From Kribbella solani (GTDB lineage Bacteria; Actinomycetota; Actinomycetes; Propionibacteriales; Kribbellaceae): a stretch of 64,000 bases of DNA. Position numbers and translations under genes: made by a program. Every line of letters starts with the position of its first letter. Position 1 is the stretch's first letter. Below are positions 18,530-27,153 of the stretch, in pieces. The notes beneath the pieces were generated by a model. That model had not been told where the DNA came from, did not search any database, and saw only the letters and a list, made by a program, of their open reading frames with translations. The stretch is from positions 3,410,001 to 3,474,000 of the forward strand of contig NZ_JACHNF010000001.1 of the NCBI RefSeq assembly GCF_014205295.1, given 5' to 3'.

Positions 18530-20137
18530 ATGTCCACGAAATCTTCGGTCGTGCTGCGCGACCTGACCTTCGAGTGGCCGGACGGCGCCGTCGCGCTGGA
18601 CCGGCTGAACGGAACCATCGGCGCCGGGCGTACCGGTCTGATCGGGCGCAACGGCGCCGGCAAATCGACCTTGTTGCGGCTGATCGCCGGCGTGCTGCGG
18701 CCTACTTCCGGCCAGATCGAGACCGACGGCGAGGTCGGGTACCTGCCGCAGACCCTGACCCTTCGCCACGACGCCACCATTGCCGAGTTGCTCGGGATCG
18801 ACAGGATTGTCGCGGCGATCCGGGCGGTCGAGGCGGGCGAGGCCGACGTACGCCATTTCGATGCCATCGGCGACGACTGGGACATCGAGGCCCGTGCCGG
18901 GGAGGCACTGGATCAGCTCGGGTTCTCGGCGGGTGACCTGGATCGCCGGGTGGCCGAGGTGTCCGGCGGTGAGGCGATGCTGATCGCGATCACGGGCCTG
19001 CGGGTACGGCGTACGCCGATCACCTTGCTCGACGAACCGACCAACAACCTGGACCGGCTGACCCGCGCGAAGCTGGCCGGGTTCGTAGATCAGTGGCCTG
19101 GGACTCTGATTGTGGTGAGTCACGACCTGGAGCTGCTGGAGCACATGGACAGTACGACCGAGCTGTACAGCGGCGCGCTCGCCACGTACGGCGGTCCGTA
19201 CAGCGCCTGGAAGGAACACCGGGAGCAGACTCAAGCAGCGGCTGTGCAAGCCGCCCGGTCTGCTCAGCAGGCGCTGAAGGTCGAGAAGCGGCAGCGGGTG
19301 GAGGCGGAGACGAAGCTGGCTCGCCGGGAGCGCACCGCGAAGAAGACACAGCAGCAGGGCGGTATCCCGAAGATCCTGGCCGGCAACCGTGCGAGCAAGG
19401 CGCAGGCCTCCGCCGGCGCGATGCGTTCCACTCTCGACGACAAGGTGCAGGCGGCGCAGGCTGCTGTCGACGCGGCAGACGCCCGGGTCCGCCAGGACGA
19501 GCACATCAACCTGGTACTGCCCGACCCGGATGTACCGCGTGGCAGACGCATTGCCGAGCTGTACGACGCCGACCGCACTGTTGTCGTACAGGGCCCAGAG
19601 CGGATCGCCCTTGTCGGTGCGAACGGGAGCGGCAAGTCCACTCTGATCAATCAGCTGATCAGCGGCACCGCTCCGCTGCCGGACCGACCGCATGGCCGCC
19701 TGCTGACCGAACTGGTCGGGTACCTCCCCCAGCGCCTTGATGGACTGGATGAGGACGCCAGTGCGCTGGCCAACGTGCAGCAGGTCGCACCTGGCACACC
19801 AGCAGGCACCATCCGCAACCAGCTGGCCCGTCTACTGCTCCGCGGCGACAGTCCGGATCGCCCAGTACACACGCTGTCGGGTGGAGAGCGCTTCCGCGTC
19901 TCGCTGGCCCGGCTACTACTGGCGGAGCCGCCGGCGCAGCTGCTGGTACTGGACGAGCCCACCAACAACCTGGACATCGCCAGCGTGGAGCAGCTCGCGG
20001 AAGCACTCGACGCGTACCGGGGTGCGCTACTGGTTGTCAGCCACGACGTCGCGTTCTTGCAGCGGCTTGGGGTAGACACCGTCATCGAGCTGGACAGCGA
20101 CGGGCGTATGCACCAACGGCGTGAGCTGGAGGGGTGA
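18530..20137 (+). CDS. ABC-F family ATPase (antibiotic-resistance / ribosome-protection type possible)
   Basis: A 535-residue protein with two ABC domains and no membrane region. Walker A motifs are GRNGAGKST and GANGSGKST; Walker B segments are TLLDEPTNNLD and LVLDEPTNNLD. The first signature is degenerate (VSGGEAMLI) while the second is canonical LSGGERFRV. The inter-domain linker is long and basic/Gln-rich (KVEKRQRVEAETKLARRERT), as in ribosome-binding ABC-F proteins. Ribosome protection against a translation inhibitor or a housekeeping translation role are both possible. It is not EttA, which is at 7692-9374. Confidence 0.87.
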   Translation: MSTKSSVVLRDLTFEWPDGAVALDRLNGTIGAGRTGLIGRNGAGKSTLLRLIAGVLRPTSGQIETDGEVGYLPQTLTLRHDATIAELLGIDRIVAAIRAVEAGEADVRHFDAIGDDWDIEARAGEALDQLGFSAGDLDRRVAEVSGGEAMLIAITGLRVRRTPITLLDEPTNNLDRLTRAKLAGFVDQWPGTLIVVSHDLELLEHMDSTTELYSGALATYGGPYSAWKEHREQTQAAAVQAARSAQQALKVEKRQRVEAETKLARRERTAKKTQQQGGIPKILAGNRASKAQASAGAMRSTLDDKVQAAQAAVDAADARVRQDEHINLVLPDPDVPRGRRIAELYDADRTVVVQGPERIALVGANGSGKSTLINQLISGTAPLPDRPHGRLLTELVGYLPQRLDGLDEDASALANVQQVAPGTPAGTIRNQLARLLLRGDSPDRPVHTLSGGERFRVSLARLLLAEPPAQLLVLDEPTNNLDIASVEQLAEALDAYRGALLVVSHDVAFLQRLGVDTVIELDSDGRMHQRRELEG

Positions 20138-20239
20138 TCCTCTCAGGGAGTTCCTAGCGACTTCTCAGTTGCTTCTCGGGGCGATCCGGCAACCTGGTTC
20201 GTCCAACCGGTACGTACGGGTGCTGGAAGGACCGATGCC

Positions 20240-20842
20240 GTGCATTCAGGAATCATCGAAGGAGTACTACGGGGACGGGAGCTGCGCTACGCGCTGGATG
20301 CGGTCGTGGTGCTGGCTGGGATACCAGGTGCTGGGAAGAGTACGTTCCTGCGCCGGGTGTTCACCGGCGGCGAACCAGTACGGGTCTTCGACTCGGCACA
20401 GGTCCGTGACCGGTGGAGACCGGTGCTTGGCGTGCTCCCGTACGCCCTGTGGCGGCCGCTGGTGCATCTTGTGTACTACGTGACGCTCCTCGCCGCGATG
20501 CGCCGTGGCCAAGGGCCGATGGTGGTACACGACTGCGCCACGCGGCCGTGGGCGCGCCGCCTGATCGGGTGGCGTGCCCGTCAGGCCGGTCTGCCGCTGC
20601 ATCTGATCCTGCTGGACGTGCCCGGTGACGTGGCTCGTTCGGGGCAGTGGGCGCGCGGCAGGGTCGTCCGGTCGGCCAGCATGGAGAAGCACTGCCGAAG
20701 ATGGCCCGGGCTGGCCGCGAGGGCGGTCGACGACCCGGGATCCGTCGTGCCGGGGGCCGCGTCGGCGATCGTGCTGACCCGGCGGCAGGCCGATCAGGTC
20801 GGGCGGATCAGCTTCGGTTGCGGAAATGTCGGTGGCACCTGA
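20240..20842 (+). CDS. AAA/zeta-toxin-like P-loop ATP-binding protein
   Basis: A 200-residue protein with a single P-loop, GIPGAGKSTFLRRVF, near residue 27, followed by VFDSAQVRDRWRP. This is the pattern of small polynucleotide-kinase or shikimate-kinase-like ATPases. A central hydrophobic stretch (RPLVHLVYYVTLLAAM) precedes HDCATRPWARRLI. The start is GTG with GGAAGGA upstream. Substrate unknown. A similar P-loop protein is at 41264-42049. Confidence 0.7.
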   Translation: MHSGIIEGVLRGRELRYALDAVVVLAGIPGAGKSTFLRRVFTGGEPVRVFDSAQVRDRWRPVLGVLPYALWRPLVHLVYYVTLLAAMRRGQGPMVVHDCATRPWARRLIGWRARQAGLPLHLILLDVPGDVARSGQWARGRVVRSASMEKHCRRWPGLAARAVDDPGSVVPGAASAIVLTRRQADQVGRISFGCGNVGGT

Positions 20843-20875
20843 TTGACTCTTCCCTCTCGATCGGTAGGAGTGGGA

Positions 20876-22009
20876 ATGAAAGTTCGGGTCGCGCGTGAGG
20901 TGCTGGCCGAGGCTGTCGGATGGGTCGCGCGCGGGTTGCCGAGCCGGCCGAGTGTGCCGATTCTGGCCGGGATGGTGGTGAAGGCCGCGGACGGGCAGGT
21001 GACGCTGTCCGGGTTCGACTACGAGAGTTCGGCGCAGGTGAGCGTGCCCGCCGAGGTGGCCGACGAAGGCCGGGCGCTGGTGTCGGGGCGCCTGCTCTCG
21101 GACATCTGCCGGAGCATGCCGCGGGACTCGGTGGACCTCAGCGGTGAGGCGGCGCGGGTCCAGGTGAGCAGCGGCTCGGCTCGGTTCATGCTGCACACCC
21201 TGCCGCTCGACGAGTACCCGCCGCTGCCCGAGGTGCCGGCGGCGACCGGCGTGGTCGACGGGGAAGCCTTCGCGCGGGCGGTGATGCAGGTGGTGAGCGC
21301 GGCGGGGCGGGACGACACGTTGCCGGTCTTCACCGGTATCCGGCTGGAGATCCGCGGGTCGGCCATCGCCCTGCTCGCCACCGATCGGTACCGGCTCGGC
21401 GTCCGGACGCTGCCGTGGCAGCCGGTGGACGCCGCCGCCGAGGCCAACGCGCTGGTCCCGGCGAAGCTGCTCGCGGAGGTCGCGAAGGCGATGTCCGGCG
21501 GCGAGCTGACCCTCGCGCTCGGTTCAACCCGCACAGGGGACGGGTTGATCGGGTTCGAGGGTGGCGGGCGGCATGCGACCAGCCGGTTGATCGACGGCGA
21601 GTTCCCGAAGGTGCGCAGCCTGATCCCGACCGAGAGCACGATCACGACCACGGTTGCGGTGGACACGGCCGCGCTGGTCGAGGCGGTCAAGCGGGTGGCG
21701 CTGGTCGCGGAGCGCTCGGCGCCGGTCCGGATCACGTTCGCGGACGGTGTCGCGACGCTCGACGCCGGGAACGGCGAGGAGGCGCAGGCCTCGGAAGCAG
21801 TCGAGGTGACGATCACCGGCGAGCCGATGGTGGCCGGGTTCAACGCCGGCTACCTGCTCGACGGCCTCGCCTCGCTCGGTACGCCGATCGCCCATTTCGC
21901 CTTCACCCAGCCGACCAGACCGGCGAACCTGACCGGCATCAGCGAGCCCGGCGAGACGCCTTCGCCCGACTCGGCGTACATCCTGATGCCGATGCGCCTG
22001 CCGACCTGA
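20876..22009 (+). CDS. DNA polymerase III beta subunit (sliding clamp) paralogue
   Basis: A 377-residue DnaN homologue. The three-domain clamp pattern is seen: [23 protein letters not shown]... with PSVPILAGM at the start, [13 protein letters not shown] and LLATDRYRL in the middle domain, and the C-terminal YILMPMRL that forms the partner-binding pocket. Length fits DnaN. The neighbours are not dnaA, recF or gyrB, so this is probably the second clamp gene that some actinomycetes carry, not the origin-linked copy. It may serve repair or translesion polymerases. The ATG at 20876 has GTAGGAG upstream. Confidence 0.88.
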   Translation: MKVRVAREVLAEAVGWVARGLPSRPSVPILAGMVVKAADGQVTLSGFDYESSAQVSVPAEVADEGRALVSGRLLSDICRSMPRDSVDLSGEAARVQVSSGSARFMLHTLPLDEYPPLPEVPAATGVVDGEAFARAVMQVVSAAGRDDTLPVFTGIRLEIRGSAIALLATDRYRLGVRTLPWQPVDAAAEANALVPAKLLAEVAKAMSGGELTLALGSTRTGDGLIGFEGGGRHATSRLIDGEFPKVRSLIPTESTITTTVAVDTAALVEAVKRVALVAERSAPVRITFADGVATLDAGNGEEAQASEAVEVTITGEPMVAGFNAGYLLDGLASLGTPIAHFAFTQPTRPANLTGISEPGETPSPDSAYILMPMRLPT

Positions 22010-22016
22010 GCCGGCC

Positions 22017-22712
22017 ATGGACGAAGAACTGATCGCCCGGTACCTCGCCCGCCGCGATCCGGTCGACCACCCGGTGGACCGGATCGTGCTGCTGGGTTCT
22101 GCCGTCATCGAGTCGGTCGCGGTGGCCGCCGCGGCGCATCGTACGTACTCGGCGCCGATCCTGGTCAGTGGTGGGATCGGGCACTCGACGCGGTACCTCG
22201 ATGAGGCGATCCGGCGGCGGGGGTTGGGCGTCGACACCGGCCGGCCGGAGTCGCGGGTGTTTCGTGAGTTGCTGATCCGCGATGGCGTACCACCGGACGA
22301 GATCGTGGTCGAGGACCAGTCGGCGAACTGCGGTGAGAATGCCGAGTTCACCCGCCGCCTGATCACTGGCGCCGCGACACTCTTGCTCATCCAGGACCCG
22401 ACGATGCAGCGCCGTACGCACGCGTGTTTCGAGCGCTCCTTCGCCGACCTGCCCGGCACCAGACTGTTCAGCCTCGCGCCCCTGATCCCATGGATCGGCA
22501 CTGACCAGGTGGGTGCCGGGCCGGAGACCCCGCCGATCTGGAGCCGAGCACGTTTCCGCTCGCTCCTGCTCGGCGAGATCCACCGCCTGTCCCCCGACGG
22601 CTACGGCCCACGCGGACGCGATTTCATCGATCACGTCGACATCCCCGCCGAGGTACTCGCCGCGTACAACCGCCTGGCAACCGCCCACCCCGACGCCATC
22701 CGTCATCCGTAG
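22017..22712 (+). CDS. YdcF family protein (DUF218)
   Basis: A 231-residue cytoplasmic DUF218 protein: [28 protein letters not shown] and [19 protein letters not shown], then [18 protein letters not shown], follow the E. coli YdcF pattern with its conserved acidic/Asn nucleotide-like site. E. coli YdcF binds S-adenosylmethionine; function unresolved. It lies 7 bp downstream of the clamp gene and is probably cotranscribed. Confidence 0.85.
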   Translation: MDEELIARYLARRDPVDHPVDRIVLLGSAVIESVAVAAAAHRTYSAPILVSGGIGHSTRYLDEAIRRRGLGVDTGRPESRVFRELLIRDGVPPDEIVVEDQSANCGENAEFTRRLITGAATLLLIQDPTMQRRTHACFERSFADLPGTRLFSLAPLIPWIGTDQVGAGPETPPIWSRARFRSLLLGEIHRLSPDGYGPRGRDFIDHVDIPAEVLAAYNRLATAHPDAIRHP

Positions 22713-22741
22713 GTCCCAGATCGGCTTTGAGCAGACCTGCT

Positions 22742-23077
22742 TCAGCTGGTGACGAAGTAGTCCTTCAGCGCCGCTGCCAGAGTTTCAGGCGGCAGTGTGT
22801 GGAACGTACCGTCGTGACCCGCCGTAGTGCCGTGCGGAAGCGCGGCGGCTGCCTCCCGCACCGACCGCTGCAACCACTCCGGACTCACGTTGCTGAACAG
22901 CCCCGGCGGTCATACGCGACCACCGTGAACGTCGGCGACAGCGCCTCGGCGTACTCGGCGTACTCGGCGAAAGTACGCACGGCCCGTGAACGCACCGGCG
23001 ATCAGTACCGGCCCCGGCCCGTTGCCGGTAACGTCGTACGCGATCTCGGTGCCGTCCTTCGAAACGACTTTCTGCAT
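22742..23077 (-). pseudogene. Decayed alpha/beta-hydrolase gene
   Basis: The reverse strand begins MQKVVSKDGTEIAYDVTGNG, a typical alpha/beta-hydrolase N-terminus. It shifts frame around a tandem GTACGCCGA repeat near 22957, continues as FTVVAYDRRGCS in another frame, meets a stop, and ends with a hydrolase-like C-terminus (AAALKDYFVTS) before the TGA at 22742. The nucleophile-elbow region is missing. Only about 110 codons remain of an expected 250 or more, so the gene carries both a frameshift and an internal deletion. Confidence 0.75.
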
Positions 23078-23184
23078 CAGCTAGCTCTCCCTCCGCCAGA
23101 GCGTGGAACCAGCGATCGCGCGGCAGACACGCTGTGATCCAGTTCACATCGGCACCGCCGTACCCACCCGAGTAAAGTTGGATC

Positions 23185-23194
23185 ATGTATACAG
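23185..23194. promoter_or_regulatory. ATGTATACAG operator-like word (lysR promoter)
   Basis: ATGTATACAG contains the palindrome TGTATACA, 29 bp before the LysR start. The same ten bases recur at 25457-25466 upstream of the 57-residue gene, and related words precede four other units of the formate/CoA region. Confidence 0.5.
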
Positions 23195-23222
23195 GCGACT
23201 GCACACCATCGCGAGGTTGTTG

Positions 23223-24194
23223 ATGCTGCTCCGGCAGTTGGAGTACCTCGTCGCGCTTGCCCGGGAGAAGCACTTCGCCCGGGCCGCGGACGCCTGCTAC
23301 GTGTCGCAGCCGTCGCTGTCCGCCGCGATCCGCAAGCTCGAGCAGGAGCTGGATGTGCCGATCGTGCGGCGCGGACGCCGGTTCGAAGGACTGACGCCGG
23401 AGGGCGAGCGGGTGCTGCTCTGGGCGCAGCGCATCCTCGCTGAGCAAGAGGCGCTCCGCCACGAGCTGTCAGTCATGCGTGGTGGCCTCACTGGGACGCT
23501 GCGACTCGGTGCGATCCCTACGGCTATGCCGGTGGTCTCTCTGCTCACTACTCCGTTCTGTGAGCGCCATCCGAACGCGCGGGTCACGCTGGAGTCGCTC
23601 TCGTCGCGTGACATCACCCAGAAGCTCGCCGAGTTCGATCTGGACGTCGCGATGACCTATCTGGACGACGACACGCTTGGACACGTACGGAAGACTCCGC
23701 TGTACGAGGAGCGCTACCTACTGCTGACACCGAAGCACCCCGAGCTGGCAGACCTACCAACAGCGACCTGGGCCCAGGTCGCTGAGCTACCGCTCTGCCT
23801 GCTCTCCCCCGACATGCGTAACCGCCGCATCATGAACGGCTACTTCACCGACGACGGCGCGACCGCGACACCGTCCATCGAGAGCGACACGGTCTCCGGG
23901 CTCTACAGCCACCTGCACGGCAACCACTGGTCCACAGTCATCTCACACGCCTGGCTGCACATGTTCGGCGTACCGGAGGGCATGCGCGTCGTACCGCTCA
24001 AGCGGCCGGCGATCGGACCGCGCGTCGGTCTGGTGATCGCGGCGCGCAGTCCAGAGCCAGTACTCGCGCGGGCGCTGCTCGACGTCGCGCGGCAGGCCGG
24101 CGTACACCAGGCACTCGACGATCTGCTCGACGTGCACTTGATGGGTTCCGGCTATCTCGACATAGCGAGCAAGTCTTTGACCGCCGGACCGTGA
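23223..24194 (+). CDS. LysR family transcriptional regulator
   Basis: A 323-residue LysR regulator: HTH MLLRQLEYLVALAREKHFARAADACYVSQ with SLSAAIRKLEQELD, then a periplasmic-binding-like effector domain (LRLGAIPTAMPVVSLL...). It lies 44 bp upstream of formate dehydrogenase on the same strand, so it probably controls that gene in response to formate or a precursor. The ATG at 23223 begins the classical LysR HTH; the frame is open further upstream. Confidence 0.9.
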   Translation: MLLRQLEYLVALAREKHFARAADACYVSQPSLSAAIRKLEQELDVPIVRRGRRFEGLTPEGERVLLWAQRILAEQEALRHELSVMRGGLTGTLRLGAIPTAMPVVSLLTTPFCERHPNARVTLESLSSRDITQKLAEFDLDVAMTYLDDDTLGHVRKTPLYEERYLLLTPKHPELADLPTATWAQVAELPLCLLSPDMRNRRIMNGYFTDDGATATPSIESDTVSGLYSHLHGNHWSTVISHAWLHMFGVPEGMRVVPLKRPAIGPRVGLVIAARSPEPVLARALLDVARQAGVHQALDDLLDVHLMGSGYLDIASKSLTAGP

Positions 24195-24201
24195 CCCGGC
24201 G

Positions 24202-24240
24202 ATGGTGGAAATCCCTTCAGCACAAGGAGATTCCCACCAT
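24202..24240 (+). promoter_or_regulatory. Hairpin enclosing the fdh start codon
   Basis: ATGGTGGAAATC (24202-24213) pairs with GATTCCCACCAT (24229-24240), 11 of 12 positions, around a loop that holds the ribosome-binding site AAGGA. The right arm includes the first two bases of the fdh ATG. The fold would sequester initiation and could control translation or act as a thermosensitive or protein-bound switch. Confidence 0.5.
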
Positions 24241-25408
24241 GGCAAAGATCGTTTGCGTCCTGTACGACGACCCGGCCGCCGGCTACCCCAGCGCGTACGC
24301 CCGCGATGACGTACCCACCATCGAGGGCTATCCCGACGGCCAGACCGCGCCCGCGCCGAAGGCGATCGACTTCACGCCGGGCGCGTTGCTCGGCAGCGTG
24401 TCCGGTGAGCTCGGTCTGCGCGGGTTCCTGGAGAGCGCCGGGCACACGCTGGTCGTCCTGTCCGACAAGGACGCGGCGCTGGATCGTGAGTTGCCGGACG
24501 CGGACGTCGTGATTTCACAGCCGTTCTGGCCCGCGTACCTGACCGCCGAGCGGATCGCGAACGCGCCGAAGCTCAAGCTCGCGATCACCGCCGGCATCGG
24601 CTCCGACCACGTCGACCTGGACGCCGCGATCGCGCACGGCATGACCGTTGCCGAGGTCACCTACTCGAACAGCATCAGCGCCGCCGAGCACGTGGTGATG
24701 ATGATCCTCGGCCTGGTACGCAACTATCTCCCGTCGCATCAAGTCGTACTCGACGGTGGCTGGAACATCGCGGACTGCGTCGCACGCGCGTACGACCTCG
24801 AAGGCATGCACGTCGGCACGGTCGCGGCCGGGCGGATCGGTACGGCGGTACTACGCCGACTCGCGCCGTTCGACGTCAAGCTGCACTACACCGACCGGCA
24901 TCGGCTGCCGGAATCGGTGGAGCGAGAGCTCGGACTGACCTTCCACCCGAGCGCGGCGGAGCTGGTGCCGCACTGCGACGTGGTCACGATCAACGCGCCG
25001 TTGCACCCGGAGACCGAGGGCCTGTTCGGCGACGAGCTACTCGCGACGATGAAGCGCGGGACGTACCTGATCAACACCGCGCGGGCGAAGATCGCGGATC
25101 GGGACGCGATCGTCCGGGCGCTGGAGAGCGGGCAGCTGGCCGGGTACGCGGGCGATGTCTGGTACCCGCAGCCCGCGCCCGGCGATCACCCGTGGCGGAC
25201 CATGCCGCACCACGGGATGACACCGCACATCTCCGGGTCGACGTTGTCCGCCCAGGCACGGTACGCGGCGGGTACGCGGGAGATCCTCGAGGCGTGGCTG
25301 GGTGGGACGCCGATCCGGGACGAGTATCTGATTGTCAACAATGGACAATTGGCCGGCGCCGGGGCACACGCGTACTCCACCCGGGCAGCGTCCTCGACCC
25401 GGGTGTAA
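24239..25408 (+). CDS. fdh: NAD-dependent formate dehydrogenase
   Basis: Metal-independent formate dehydrogenase of 389 residues, oxidising formate to CO2 with NAD+ (D-2-hydroxyacid dehydrogenase fold). Residues equivalent to the Pseudomonas sp. 101 catalytic set are visible: Asn144 (TYSNSISAAEH), Arg282 (NTARAK), Gln311 and His330 (PHISGS). The NAD loop is GTVAAGRIG (193-201) and Asp219-Arg220 selects NAD+ over NADP+. The ATG at 24239 has AAGGAGA upstream, inside a hairpin. In this neighbourhood it would drain formate released from formyl-CoA and yield NADH. Confidence 0.95.
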   Translation: MAKIVCVLYDDPAAGYPSAYARDDVPTIEGYPDGQTAPAPKAIDFTPGALLGSVSGELGLRGFLESAGHTLVVLSDKDAALDRELPDADVVISQPFWPAYLTAERIANAPKLKLAITAGIGSDHVDLDAAIAHGMTVAEVTYSNSISAAEHVVMMILGLVRNYLPSHQVVLDGGWNIADCVARAYDLEGMHVGTVAAGRIGTAVLRRLAPFDVKLHYTDRHRLPESVERELGLTFHPSAAELVPHCDVVTINAPLHPETEGLFGDELLATMKRGTYLINTARAKIADRDAIVRALESGQLAGYAGDVWYPQPAPGDHPWRTMPHHGMTPHISGSTLSAQARYAAGTREILEAWLGGTPIRDEYLIVNNGQLAGAGAHAYSTRAASSTRV

Positions 25409-25456
25409 GGGGGATCACGTGAGATCCGGGAAGAACCGGTAAGTACGCCTGGTTGA

Positions 25457-25466
25457 ATGTATACAG
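25457..25466. promoter_or_regulatory. ATGTATACAG operator-like word
   Basis: The same ten bases as at 23185, 27 bp upstream of the 57-residue gene. TGTATACA is a perfect palindrome of the kind bound by GntR/FCD regulators. Confidence 0.5.
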
Positions 25467-25493
25467 AAGCCAGAATTCAGAGAGAGGTTGGAC

Positions 25494-25667
25494 ATGATCT
25501 TCACCCGTAGGTTCGGTGCACTGGCGGCCCGCCCGCGGTTCCCGGATGCACCGGAGCTGCAGCAGGAGCTCGGCACCCCGATCGACCTCGACGCCGAACT
25601 CGCCCACCTGACCGCGGACACCCAACCGGGGCAGCACGGCGGCAAAGCGGACGAGTCGGCCGCCTGA
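25494..25667 (+). CDS. Small hypothetical protein (57 aa)
   Basis: A 57-residue frame starting MIFTRRFGALAARPRFPDAP and rich in Gln, Asp and Glu in its second half; no signal peptide or membrane segment. AGAGAGG lies seven bases before the ATG, and an operator-like palindrome lies 27 bp upstream, which favours a real gene. It sits between formate dehydrogenase and the GntR regulator. No family recognised. Confidence 0.55.
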   Translation: MIFTRRFGALAARPRFPDAPELQQELGTPIDLDAELAHLTADTQPGQHGGKADESAA

Positions 25668-25693
25668 TCGGCGGCGGATCCGCAGGTCAGAAC

Positions 25694-25726
25694 GTGGCAC
25701 TTGGTAGACTGTCTACCAAGTGCCAC
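25694..25726. promoter_or_regulatory. 33-bp perfect palindrome upstream of gntR
   Basis: GTGGCACTTGGTAGAC and GTCTACCAAGTGCCAC are exact 16-base inverted repeats around a central T. The inner GGTAGAC-T-GTCTACC fits a GntR/FCD operator. It ends 23 bp before the gntR ATG, so autoregulation is likely. Confidence 0.75.
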
Positions 25727-25749
25727 TGGTGACTCGGGAAGGGACCTCA

Positions 25750-26502
25750 ATGACCACGATGAGCGCGGGGCCAGGGGCGGGTGCGGAGCCGGTCGGGGCG
25801 CGGCACGTGAAGCGGCCGACGCCGTTGCGGGAGTCGGTGTACGAGGCCCTCACCGAGATGATCATCGACGGTACGCTCGAACGCGGCCGGCACCTGGTCG
25901 AGGTGGAGCTGGCGGGCCTGCTCGGTGTCTCCCGTCAGCCGGTACGCGAGGCCCTGCAGCGACTGAACAACGAGGGCTGGGTGGACCTTCGCCCGGGCTT
26001 CGGCGCGATGGTGCACGTACCCGCCGAAGACGAAGTGGATCAACTGCTGGCTGCCCGCGCCGCACTCGAATCGGAGTCCGCGCGCCTGGCCGCCCGGCAT
26101 GCCACCAAGGACGACATCGCCAAACTCCGCGAGCTCTGCAAGGTCGGCACCGCGTTCCAGGAGTCCGGCGACATCGACGGCACGGTCCGTACGAACGGCG
26201 ACCTGCACAACCTGATCACCCAGATGTCCGGCAACAGGTTCCTGGTCGATTTCGCCGCGCAGGTCGATCGCCGGGTCCGCTGGTACTACACGCCGGTCGC
26301 TCCCGTCCGCGGCGCCGCCTCGTGGCGCGAACACAACCGTCTGGTGAAGGCGATCAGCGAGGGCGACGAGGACAAGTCCGCCCAGATCATGCGCGAACAC
26401 ACCGAACAGACCCGCAAGGCCTACCACGAACTCCAAGCGGCCACCGCCGAGGAGCCCGCTGAGCCGACGTCACCCGCCCGCCGCCGCCGCTCAACCCGCT
26501 GA
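25750..26502 (+). CDS. GntR family (FadR/FCD subfamily) transcriptional regulator
   Basis: A 250-residue regulator: winged HTH LRESVYEALTEMIIDGTLERG and VSRQPVREALQRLNNEGWV (about 30-90), then an all-helical FCD domain with metal/ligand residues in GDLHNLITQMSGN, SWREHNRLV and MREHTEQ. FCD regulators usually sense carboxylic acids. Start at 25750 is supported by GGGAAGGGACC. The last codons (RRRRSTR) fall in a DNA tandem repeat. It is the best candidate to bind the GTATAC-type sites across the following cluster. Confidence 0.9.
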   Translation: MTTMSAGPGAGAEPVGARHVKRPTPLRESVYEALTEMIIDGTLERGRHLVEVELAGLLGVSRQPVREALQRLNNEGWVDLRPGFGAMVHVPAEDEVDQLLAARAALESESARLAARHATKDDIAKLRELCKVGTAFQESGDIDGTVRTNGDLHNLITQMSGNRFLVDFAAQVDRRVRWYYTPVAPVRGAASWREHNRLVKAISEGDEDKSAQIMREHTEQTRKAYHELQAATAEEPAEPTSPARRRRSTR

Positions 26503-26562
26503 CGCCGCGCTAAACCGCCGACGCCGCCGCTCAACCGCCGACGCCGCCGCTCAACCGCTGAC
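26484..26562. repeat. Four tandem 20-bp units at the end of gntR
   Basis: Units close to GCCGCCGCTCAACCGCCGAC repeat four times with a 19-20 bp period. The first unit supplies the gntR stop codon; the others lie just after it. Confidence 0.75.
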
Positions 26563-26566
26563 CTGC

Positions 26567-26600
26567 GCCCTTCACCTCCCGGATGCGGGAGGTGAAGGGC
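26567..26600. terminator. Strong terminator between convergent units
   Basis: GCCCTTCACCTCCC pairs perfectly with GGGAGGTGAAGGGC over a six-base loop. It separates gntR from the convergent transporter operon. Confidence 0.85.
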
Positions 26601-26627
26601 CAACCTGAGGGGTTAACCACCCAACTG

Positions 26628-27152
26628 TCAAAGGCTGCGGGTGGGTTTGCGGGCCGCCTTTCGCGATTGCAGGGCGGCGGCCAGGTGGGTGTACTGTTCC
26701 ACGACCCGCCGCGCGTACGGGTTGTGGCCGATGATGCGCGGCCACCAGAAACGGCCGATCTGTTCGTGCATCCACAGGAAACCGATCGCGAATCCCATGC
26801 TCACCAACGCGCGGAATGCCAGGAACTTCCACGGCTCCGGCGGCAGCGACGGCGTACCGGTGATCACCCAGGCTGTCACTGCTGCGTGCATCAGCAGTGC
26901 GAGCGGAAACGCGATCACCCAATAGACCGCCGCCGGCGCGAACACCCCCGCCGGTACCTTGCCCAGCGCAACCAACACGGCGTACCCGGCGCCAAAGACC
27001 ATCAACGGCACCGCGAGCCCGAGCCCGGTGACTACGGCCCAACCGATGGGCTGACCAACAAACGCGCCCAATCCGCCGGCGATCAGCCCGGCCGCCGCGC
27101 CCACCAGCATCGCCGGCACGGTGTACTCCGCCAACTGCTTCACGTCGGCCAT
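26628..27152 (-). CDS. Small membrane protein coupled to Nramp-like transporter
   Basis: A 174-residue protein with about four membrane segments (VPAMLVGAAAGLIAGGLGAF, AVVTGLGLAVPLMVFGAGYA, VYWVIAFPLALLMHAAV and ALVSMGFAIGFLWM), then a cytoplasmic tail WWPRIIGHNPYARRVVEQY and a basic end. Its ATG follows the transporter's TGA after one base (TGAGATG), so the two are translationally coupled and probably form one complex. No family recognised. A role as accessory subunit of the transporter is inferred from coupling only. Confidence 0.7.
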   Translation of the reverse strand: MADVKQLAEYTVPAMLVGAAAGLIAGGLGAFVGQPIGWAVVTGLGLAVPLMVFGAGYAVLVALGKVPAGVFAPAAVYWVIAFPLALLMHAAVTAWVITGTPSLPPEPWKFLAFRALVSMGFAIGFLWMHEQIGRFWWPRIIGHNPYARRVVEQYTHLAAALQSRKAARKPTRSL

Positions 27153-27153
27153 C

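Noticed and set aside
18050..19693. A 547-codon frame antisense to tRNA-Arg and the ABC-F gene
   Set aside because: It crosses a tRNA and mirrors the ABC-F gene; no motif.
20876..22009. Sliding clamp as a marker of the replication origin
   Set aside because: No dnaA, recF, gyrB or DnaA-box cluster is nearby.
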